From: Lachnospiraceae bacterium
GTDB lineage: Bacteria; Bacillota; Clostridia; Lachnospirales; Lachnospiraceae
Length of the DNA: 44,309 nt
Reading direction: 5' to 3'
Assembly (NCBI GenBank): GCA_024698345.1
Contig: JAILRH010000111.1
Span: 1-44,309 of the forward strand
The first letter of the stretch is position 1. Each line of letters starts with the position of its first letter. This document shows, piece by piece, positions 1-8,200 of this stretch. A model generated the notes under the pieces. The model was given only the letters and a program-made list of their open reading frames with translations. It did no database searches and was not told the origin of the DNA. The position numbers were made by a program, and so were the translations under genes.

Positions 1-710
1 CATATAAACATGACATTGGTGAAAATAAAAAGTGTGTAGAAGTGTATCAGGGAAGAGATATCTCATTTATGACAGACAAATCATTGGAACTGTTAAAAAA
101 AGTAAATGATAAATTGTTACTTGTTCCTACAACTACAAGAACAAATGAGCAGTATGGCAGGATAGATATGGGACTCGGCGTACCAAAGTATGCACTTACG
201 TGTAACGGAGGGGTATTGCTTGTTGACGGAGTTGAAGATGAAGCTTGGTATAACGAATCAAGAGCTCTTGTTCAGGACTGTGATTTGGAAATAGAAAAGG
301 CAGCTTCATTTTTAGAAAAAGATGTAAATGTCAGTTTTGAAATAAGAGTTATAAAGCAGTTATTTCTGTTTACAAAGAGTGATAAGCCTGAGGATACAAT
401 TGATGCACTTAGGGGAATACTTGACTTGGAAAAAGTTGATGTGTTCAGTAATGGAGTAAAAGTATATGTTGTACCAAAGACTCTGAGTAAAGGAAAAGCA
501 ATTGACAGGTTTAGAAAGAAGATGAATCCCAAAAAAGTGATTGCGGCGGGAGACAGTGAATTTGATATTACAATGTTGGATGCTGCAGATATTGCACTTG
601 CACCTGTAGAACTGCAAGACAAAATAAGTAAAACACAGTGTGTTGCTTTGGAGGGGAATAGATTGTTTTCTGAAGAACTGCTAGAGTGGGTAAACAGTAA
701 TATTAATTAG
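1..710 (+). CDS. Cof-type HAD-superfamily phosphatase, 5'-truncated by the window edge
   Basis: The frame is open back to base 3 with no stop, and codons upstream of the first GTG (42) read naturally, so the true start lies outside the window. Seen: a C2-type cap region containing ALTCNGG, and near the C terminus GKAIDRF followed by AAGDSEFDITML. The latter is the motif III/IV signature of Cof-type (HAD-IIB) hydrolases, where the Lys and the GD..D acidic residues hold phosphate and Mg2+. The N-terminal DxDGT nucleophile motif should lie just upstream of the window. The family dephosphorylates sugar phosphates or nucleotides in the cytoplasm; the substrate cannot be read from sequence. A strong terminator follows directly. 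Confidence 0.85.
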   Translation, partial: YKHDIGENKKCVEVYQGRDISFMTDKSLELLKKVNDKLLLVPTTTRTNEQYGRIDMGLGVPKYALTCNGGVLLVDGVEDEAWYNESRALVQDCDLEIEKAASFLEKDVNVSFEIRVIKQLFLFTKSDKPEDTIDALRGILDLEKVDVFSNGVKVYVVPKTLSKGKAIDRFRKKMNPKKVIAAGDSEFDITMLDAADIALAPVELQDKISKTQCVALEGNRLFSEELLEWVNSNIN

Positions 711-720
711 TTATAACAAC

Positions 721-756
721 AAAAGCCTCTTTCGGAAGATGCCGAAAGAGGCTTTT
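721..756 (+). terminator. Rho-independent terminator after the HAD gene
   Basis: A perfect 15-bp inverted repeat (AAAAGCCTCTTTCGG / CCGAAAGAGGCTTTT) closes a 6-nt AAGATG loop, starting 10 nt after the stop codon. The A and T runs at the two stem ends would let it work in both directions. Confidence 0.9.
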
Positions 757-978
757 GAATGTGAACTATGAGTTACTTCCTTTTGCATAGTAAAGCAATA
801 AGTTTTTGCTGAAGATAAAAATTCTATTAAAGAAAAAATCCACCGAACTTTTTAATGTGAAATTGATGTTTTATAAGTTGTCTCCTGACATTTTCATCCG
901 GATGAATAAATGATAATATATAACTATATAAATAAGTATCGGAGATTAATATTGAATTGAATGAAATGAGGTGGAAAA

Positions 979-1692
979 ATGCATAAAAGAGTTGAAGAGT
1001 GCAGTTTCTACGATTCGTCGGAAAATATTATTTATAAGTTGTACAGAAAAAATGACAGCATGGCGATTCTGGAAAAGGTAAAAGTCGATAGTAAGAATAT
1101 GGCAGCTGACTGTGAAATATTTGAAAAAACAATTGAAATACTCTCCAATTTGGATATTTTTTTCAGGGATATTGATGAGGAAATGTGGTGTGAAACAGAT
1201 GAAGATTACAATATTGTAAATGATGTGGAATCCTCTGCGGAATCTTTTGTTGTGACAAATAAAGAAATTATAAGTATTATCTATGAAGGAAAAAGGTTGA
1301 GGTCTTATTCGACAGATACAGGTGAAATAAAAGAAAATAAAATATTTAACGATATAAGAAATTATTTTAAATATGCAATGGAAAAGGAAAACAGTACGGT
1401 TAAATTAGTTTATGATTCCTTCGATGGCGGAGGCCCTGAGTACTCATTTGAAATTAAAAATCCTGGAATTTTTACCTGGTATTCAAGAAGACATTATATG
1501 AATGAAAATCATGAAGAAATGTGTGGGTCAGGATATAATGTTATTTTTACGCTGTATCCGTTAAGAACGGGAAAAGCACAGGCCATAATTACCGGAAGGT
1601 CACCAATATGCCCTACTGAAACCTGGGTGATTGAAGTTACTGTGGACGAAGGAATGAAGATTTCTTATGAAGACATTTATGAAGACATTTAG
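979..1692 (+). CDS. Hypothetical protein, 237 aa, acidic, cytoplasmic
   Basis: Start ATG is preceded by GAGGTGG 5-11 nt upstream. There is no signal peptide, membrane segment or motif I can assign. The N-terminal half is rich in Glu/Asp/Lys. The C-terminal half (about residues 143-230) looks like a compact beta-rich domain with DGGGPEYSFEI, NPGIFTWYSRRHY, CGSGYNVIFTLYPLRTGKAQ and a final SPICPTETW; its glycine/aromatic strand pattern faintly recalls chagasin-like inhibitor folds, but this is a guess. The protein ends in a YEDI-YEDI repeat, and the DNA repeat runs on through the stop codon. The gene stands alone between a terminator and the GH43 promoter, so its role is not inferable. Confidence 0.7.
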   Translation: MHKRVEECSFYDSSENIIYKLYRKNDSMAILEKVKVDSKNMAADCEIFEKTIEILSNLDIFFRDIDEEMWCETDEDYNIVNDVESSAESFVVTNKEIISIIYEGKRLRSYSTDTGEIKENKIFNDIRNYFKYAMEKENSTVKLVYDSFDGGGPEYSFEIKNPGIFTWYSRRHYMNENHEEMCGSGYNVIFTLYPLRTGKAQAIITGRSPICPTETWVIEVTVDEGMKISYEDIYEDI

Positions 1693-1713
1693 GAAGACAT
1701 AACGGAAGATATT
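1666..1713 (+). repeat. 12-bp tandem repeat (x4) across the stop codon of the 979-1692 gene
   Basis: Four consecutive 12-bp units related to TATGAAGACATT occupy 1666-1677, 1678-1689, 1690-1701 and 1702-1713. The third unit begins TAG instead of TAT, and this is the stop codon. In the same frame the sequence past the stop would read EDI-TEDI-SYEM before a TAA at 1726-1728. Confidence 0.85.
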
Positions 1714-1745
1714 TCTTACGAAATGTAATGAAACGATTCAATAAA

Positions 1746-1775
1746 TTGAACAATTCTCTATAAAATTTGTATATT
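1746..1775 (+). promoter_or_regulatory. Candidate SigA promoter for the GH43-GH115 genes
   Basis: TTGAAC (1746-1751), 18-bp spacer, TATATT (1770-1775). It would give a leader of about 200 nt before the GH43 start. The leader contains a small dyad (TTGAA-atag-TTCAA) near 1825-1840 but no riboswitch I recognise. Confidence 0.4.
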
Positions 1776-1986
1776 CTTGTTATTTTTGTCTGTGCTTGGC
1801 GAGTTTTGGTAAAAAAGAACTCTGTTGAAATAGTTCAATTTACATCCGATTTAAGGCAATGTACAATCAGACCTAGAAGGGGAATTTTTATATTGTGGTG
1901 ACTGTTCAGATACGGAATAAAAATGGGATTTTTATGTTCAAAAGCTGAATAGTTTAGTATTTAAATTCAAAAGGAGAATTGTTATC

Positions 1987-4900
1987 ATGAAACGGACAAA
2001 ATTAATCAGTTTCTGTCTGGTACTTGCAATAGCGGTCGTTCCATTGTCTGATGGATTTGCAAAGTACCGGAATCACTATGCCCTTGCGGCATCAACTCCT
2101 GTTCAGGAGAGTACCTATTACAACATTACCAATGTGTGTACCGGAAGAATGCTTGATATTCCAAGCGGAAAAGATGAGGACAAAAATCCTCTGCACACAT
2201 GGACGATTAACAACAAAGATGCGGAAAAATTTTCATTCGAAAAAGTAGCGGGGGAGGATTATTATTACATAGTGCCAAAAGTTGCACCGACAAGAGTAAT
2301 TGATAATCCTTCAAGTAGCATGTCTGCAGGGACTCAGTATCAGATTTACACAAAGAACAGTACTGATGCGCAGAGATTTAAGCTTGAGCCTGACGGCGAG
2401 GGCAACTTCAAAATTATTAACAAGAAGAGCGGAATGGCACTTACTGATATGTGTAATGAAAAGGGCTCCACAGATGAGGAAAAAGACATTACAGTAAGAC
2501 AGCAGGCTGTCTCAAGTGACAGCAGACAGCTTTGGAAGATAACAAAACTGGCAAATGATTATTACTTTAATCAGCCGGCAAAGACTGACGGAGCAGATCC
2601 GTCTATGGTGCTTGCCGGAGGAAAATATTATTACTGTTATGCAGGTTCGGGTAATACAGTAAAAATCGCGGAACTTAGCAGTCTCGAGAATATGGGATCT
2701 TTTGGTACCACTGTAGTGGCTTTTACACCACCGGATTCAGGAATGTACAGCAAGGAAGTGTGGGCACCTGAACTTGTGTGGCTCAGTGGTCGCTGGTATG
2801 TATATTTCTGTGCAGATGACGGAACAAATGCAAACCACAGAATGTATGTACTTCAGGGAGGAACCAATGCTGACAACCCACTGGATGGAGACTGGACTTT
2901 TATGGGAAAAATCTATGACACATCTAACGACCGTTGGGCAATTGACGGAACAGCATTTACATACAACAATGAAAATTATTTTGTGTGGTCAGGATGGGGA
3001 GATTCTACAGGTGGAAATGTTCAGAATCTCTACATTGCAAAAATGAGCAATCCATGGACATTATCAACACAGAGAGTATGTATTTGTCAGCCGACAAATT
3101 CATGGGAAAAATCCGGCGGCTCATCTATCGCAGAGGGACCTGAAGTTCTTGTAAACGGAAGTAAGGTTCACATTATCTATTCTGCGGCAGCAAGTTTTAC
3201 AGACAGTTATTGTCTTGGAAGAATCACATGTACAGACAGTAATTTATTAAATCCGTCTTCATGGACAAAGAGTGACGGACCTGTATTTAAGGGGACAGAA
3301 TATACATTTGCTCCGGGACATAACACATTTGTCAAGTCAGTAGACGGAACAGAAAACTGGATTATCTATCATTGTGCAAGATACAGCGGAAGCAAATGGA
3401 CAAGAGCAATCAGAGCTCAGAGATTTACATGGACAGACAATGGATATCCGTTCTTTGGAGAGCCTATCGATCAGGGGGTTTCAGTATCACGTCCGTCCAA
3501 AACATACACTCCGCCTGTTAACACAACAAGCTATTACAAAATTGTAAATGTGGGAACAGGTAAGGTAATGGACATTCCTAATAAGTCTGATGCAAACGGA
3601 ACTAAGATTCAGACATATGCAGACAATAATACAATTGCACAGAGATTCAGATTCAAGAGCAATTCTGATAAATGGTTCAACATTATTCCTAAATGTGCAG
3701 AGTCAAAAGTGTTTGATGATCCTTCAGGCTCAAAAGAAAGAAATGTAAGTTACCAGCTCTATACATCGAATGGTTCGCCATCACAGAAATTCAGATTTGA
3801 ATACATGGGTGAAGGTAAGTACAGAATTGTAAATAAAGCGAGTCTGCTGGCACTTACAGACACAACTGAAATAGTAGGCGGAAGCGGATATGTGGAACAG
3901 AAGAGATATATGAACAGCGATTATCAGTTGTGGCAGTTAGTTCAGGTGTCAAGTGACGAAGTGTTCGAGGATCCGACAAATGTTCAGGTTTCTTCAGATG
4001 ATACTTGGATCAATCTCGGTGCATGGTCATATTATTTCGGAAGCTGGAACGGTTCTAACGGAACTTATATCGGAGGAACAACAGCAGACAAATTGACATT
4101 AAATATCACAGCAAATAATAAGGCTCAGTGGGGGATTCAGGTCGCCCTTGACAACCAGCCTGTAATAAGCGGACATGAGTACAGATACACAATCAAAGTT
4201 AATTCAACTTCTGCAGGAAGCATTATCAGCAAAGAAGATGTATCAAGACTCAAGGAAGATACAACGAATATCTCATCCGGAGATAACACAATCACAGGTA
4301 CATTTACAGCTACGGACAGTAGGGCAAAGATTCTTTTTGAACTTGCTTCAGGAATAAATGCAGGAACAACACTTAAGTTTACGAACTTCTCGTTAGTTGA
4401 TTTGAGCGCAGCTGTTGAGACAACGGTTGCACCTACAACAGAAGCACCAACCGAGGCACCTACGACAGAGGCTCCTACAACCGAGGCACCTACAGAGGCG
4501 CCAACAACAAAACCACAGAATGATATAGCTGTTGATGAAGACGGAATAAATACTTCTGAGAAGGTAAGTGTTTTGGGATTCCAGATTAGCACCATTTTTG
4601 GTGGAACAAGAGTAAGCGCTCAGGTTGAGCCAACTATTAACGGCAAGAATGTCGTAAAGACAGGAATGGTATTCGGTCTTAGCAGTTACGATGATATTAA
4701 CAGCAATATTTCAAGTGCGGATATGTATGTGAGAACAGATAACGAATTTATAAAAGCATATGATTCCACAACTAATGGAATAAGTCGTTATAAGCTTGGA
4801 CAGTCAGATACAGCAACATATTTCAAAATGACAATGAGCTACGGCGCTGCTAACAAGACAGCATATGAGGCAATGTACAAAGTAAGAGCCTATGCGGTTC

Positions 4901-5100
4901 TTGAGGATGGAACGTATGTGTACAGTAAGACACGTGATTTCTCAGTATTTAAGATTGCAAAGAAATTATACAATGACGTACTGATGAATACAGAGGAATC
5001 ACACAATTATCTCTACAACACTATTTTAAAAACAGTTGATCCTGATTTCGCAAGCGTTGAGTACAAATGGGGAGATACTATTTTACATCCATACAACTAA
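1987..5100 (+). CDS. Secreted GH43 glycosidase with two ricin-type modules, a CenC-like CBM and the shared C-terminal module
   Basis: Exported enzyme likely removing arabinose or xylose side groups from plant polysaccharide. Seen: AAAGGAG 10 nt before ATG; signal peptide (residues 1 to about 35, ending near ALAAS); a ricin-type beta-trefoil (about 38-190) with paired QxW-like motifs; GH43 five-bladed propeller (about 198-510) with the expected acids, Asp204 in ADPSMV, Asp320 in AIDGTAF and Glu383 in AEGPEV, plus WAPEL and PGHNTFV; a second ricin-type module (about 514-655); a jelly-roll CBM-like domain (about 658-808); a Thr/Pro/Glu linker of TTEAP repeats (about 810-843); and a C-terminal module (about 858-1037) shared with three other proteins here. 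No LPXTG, SLH or dockerin. GH115 follows after 101 nt, consistent with one operon. The exact linkage is unknown because GH43 is polyspecific. Confidence 0.9.
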   Translation: MKRTKLISFCLVLAIAVVPLSDGFAKYRNHYALAASTPVQESTYYNITNVCTGRMLDIPSGKDEDKNPLHTWTINNKDAEKFSFEKVAGEDYYYIVPKVAPTRVIDNPSSSMSAGTQYQIYTKNSTDAQRFKLEPDGEGNFKIINKKSGMALTDMCNEKGSTDEEKDITVRQQAVSSDSRQLWKITKLANDYYFNQPAKTDGADPSMVLAGGKYYYCYAGSGNTVKIAELSSLENMGSFGTTVVAFTPPDSGMYSKEVWAPELVWLSGRWYVYFCADDGTNANHRMYVLQGGTNADNPLDGDWTFMGKIYDTSNDRWAIDGTAFTYNNENYFVWSGWGDSTGGNVQNLYIAKMSNPWTLSTQRVCICQPTNSWEKSGGSSIAEGPEVLVNGSKVHIIYSAAASFTDSYCLGRITCTDSNLLNPSSWTKSDGPVFKGTEYTFAPGHNTFVKSVDGTENWIIYHCARYSGSKWTRAIRAQRFTWTDNGYPFFGEPIDQGVSVSRPSKTYTPPVNTTSYYKIVNVGTGKVMDIPNKSDANGTKIQTYADNNTIAQRFRFKSNSDKWFNIIPKCAESKVFDDPSGSKERNVSYQLYTSNGSPSQKFRFEYMGEGKYRIVNKASLLALTDTTEIVGGSGYVEQKRYMNSDYQLWQLVQVSSDEVFEDPTNVQVSSDDTWINLGAWSYYFGSWNGSNGTYIGGTTADKLTLNITANNKAQWGIQVALDNQPVISGHEYRYTIKVNSTSAGSIISKEDVSRLKEDTTNISSGDNTITGTFTATDSRAKILFELASGINAGTTLKFTNFSLVDLSAAVETTVAPTTEAPTEAPTTEAPTTEAPTEAPTTKPQNDIAVDEDGINTSEKVSVLGFQISTIFGGTRVSAQVEPTINGKNVVKTGMVFGLSSYDDINSNISSADMYVRTDNEFIKAYDSTTNGISRYKLGQSDTATYFKMTMSYGAANKTAYEAMYKVRAYAVLEDGTYVYSKTRDFSVFKIAKKLYNDVLMNTEESHNYLYNTILKTVDPDFASVEYKWGDTILHPYN

Positions 5101-5201
5101 GAAGAGAAGATTTTTGTAATTATTCAGCCATGCGCAAAGCAATAAGAATATGCGTAAAGGATGGATGGTTATGGCGGTATTGAAATAAATCGGAGGATAA
5201 T

Positions 5202-8200
5202 ATGAACGGATATATAAAAAGAATATTGTCGTTTGTTATGGCTTTAACTATGGTGACCGGACTGATACAGTTAAGCCCTGCACAGACAAATGCTGACGTG
5301 ACCACAAGCGGAAATTCCAATGATTTCCCTATTGTGTCAGGAAGTACCACAGCTACTCTCTGGGTGGATTCATCGGAAGAGACACCTGTTAAAAGAGTAG
5401 TAAATGATTTCAGAGATGACGTAAAGAGAGTTACCGGAAAAACTCCTACAATCAGTAATGCGTCATCACTTCCAAGCGGCCCTGTTGTGATTATCGGAAC
5501 GCTTGATAAGAGCGCACAGATAAAGTCGCTTATTTCAAGCGGAAAGATTACTTCATCAGAAGTAAATTCCATCAAAAATAAGTGGGAGGCATACCTTATC
5601 AAAGTTGTTGATAAGAACACAATGGTTATTGCAGGTTCTGACAACAGAGGTGCAATATTTGGAACATATGAAGTGTCGGAACAGATGGGTGTATCACCAT
5701 GGTATTACTTTGCTGATGTTCCGGTTCAGACAAAGACTAATGTGTACATGCCGCAGGGCACATCAATCACAGATATGCCTGATGTAAAATACAGAGGTAT
5801 TTTTATCAATGATGAGGAAAAACTTGGGGCATGGTGTGTAAACAAATTCAATCCTGCAAACGGCGGTTCAGGGAAAATGGGACCACAGTTGTATGCAAAG
5901 ATTTTTGAATTGATACTAAGACTTAAAGGAAATTATATCTGGCCTGCAATGCACGTAAATGCATTTGACAATATTGAAGAGAACGGACAGGTTTTAAGAC
6001 AGTACGGAGTGGTAATGAGAAAGACCATTTCCGCAGGAGATGAGTGGGGAACATTCAAAAAGAAATATGCCTCACAGATGGGAATCAGTGCAGATTCACT
6101 TTCATATGATTACACAGTTAATCCCGAAGCGGTAAAAGCTTTTTGGAGAGACAGCATTAACAAGCACAAAGATTCAGAAGTGCAGTGGCTTTTCGGTATG
6201 AGAGGAACAGGTGATGAACCTTTCAACACAGCCAACTTAAGTGATTCTAAATGGGATAAGTACGGAACAACAACAGAGGGAAGAAAAGCAGGCCTCTTAT
6301 CAGAGATTATTGCCGAGCAGTTAAATACCCTCAAAGAGATAGTTGGAACAGAAAAAGCCAACAAAGCTTGTAAAGCAATTCTTCCGTATAAGGAAGTTCT
6401 GCAGTTGTACAACAACGATCAGTTTACATTACCGTCAGATATGACAGTAATCTGGTGTGATGATAACCACGGTATGGTTAGACGTACACCAACAAATCGT
6501 GACAGAGCCATGGCACAGGGAGGTATGTATTACCACGCATCATACTGGGCACCGGCAAACCAGAGTTACATGTGGATGAGTTCAATTCCGTTAAGTGTAA
6601 TTGGTGAAGAAATGAGCAAATGTTTTGATACAGGAATCAGAAACATCTGGGTTCTCAATGTGGGAGACATCAAACCTGCAGAAGGTGAGATGGATTACTT
6701 TATCAGATGCGGATGGGACGTTGATAAATACACAAAAGATTCAGCGGGATTTTCAAAAGAATGGATGAAGAGAAACTTTGGAAGCACAATCAGCGAGGCA
6801 ACAAAAAATGAGATAGCAGATATTCTCACAACATTCTACCACCACTCAAACATCAGAAAGACAGAGCATATGAGACTGGATCTCTTTGATCAGACATATT
6901 ACAACGAGTGGGACAAGAGAATGCAGATGTGGCAGAATCTTTATGACAGGGCCAACGCAGTTGCAAACAGTATGTCCACAACAGCCATGAAGACGGCATT
7001 TTATGAACTGGTACAGTGTAAGATTAACTGGGTATATCTGACAAACAAAATGTTCTACTATGCAGACAAGAGTACCCTTGCATATGATCAGGGACGTATG
7101 GCTTCTGCCCAGAACTTTTCGGAGATTTCCATTGCAACTGAGAAACAGAGAAAATCAGAGATAGCATATTACAGTACAATTTCAAATAAAAAATGGGAAG
7201 GATTAATCGACCCTGAAGTATATTCACCACCTGTTACAAGTCAGTTGCCGGAGACTAATCCTGCACTTATTCTTGGAAAAGCAGAAATGGGAGTTGCAGT
7301 TCAGGGGGAAGAGATGCCTGTAAATAAGACATCGCATCTTACATTTAACAGATACGGGAATGACGGAAAGTTCATTGATATTTTCAATAAGGGGGCAGGA
7401 AGTATTTCGTGGAGTGCAACCTGTGATCAGGATTTTGTCTCCCTCACAAAGACTTCAGGAACTGTAAATGATGAACAGAGAATTTTCGTTACAATTAATA
7501 ATTTTACAAAAGCAGCCGGCAAGAGTGCGGTTATCACAATTACATCAGGCGATGTAGTTAAGAAAGTAAAAGTAAATGTTTCAGACCTTGCAGCAGGAAT
7601 CACAAATTGCTACGTTGAAGCAGACGGTTATGTTGCTATGGAGGCAGAACATTACACATCAAAAGCAGATGTAGGAAATATCAAATGGAAGAAGCTTACA
7701 AATACAGGAAGAGGTTTCTCAGGTGATATGATGCAGGTAGTTGATCCATCTCTCACAGAGACAGGAATAACTAACGTAAATTCATCAACTTCACCATCAC
7801 TGAGTTACGATTTCTATCTGACATCAGAGGGAGTATTCCCGCTTGAGATTTACAGATTGCCAACAATGAATGCAATACCAAACGGAAAAATCAGGTTTGC
7901 ATATTCCATTGACGGTCAGTCACCTGTTGTGATTTCATCTACAGCGGTTGACGAGGGAACAACAAGTAACCAGAACAAGCAGTGGGTTAAGAATCTCTTT
8001 GGGCAGATTGAAAAACACGTAGTTACATTGCCAAATCTTTCATCAGGAAAACACACCTTAAAGATTTGGATGGTTGATAATTATATTGCCATCGACAAGA
8101 TGGTGATTTACACAAATGGAACTGTTAGAGACAGTGCAAACGGACCTGACGAGAGTTACAACAGTGCATACAAAACAACATTCACTGCAAGTGTAAATCC

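Noticed and set aside
4415-4515. Minus-strand frame opposite the TTEAP linker of GH43, and a similar one opposite the Asn/Gly region of htrA (42437-42742)
   Set aside because: Both are mirror images of low-complexity coding repeats on the plus strand and have no ribosome site.
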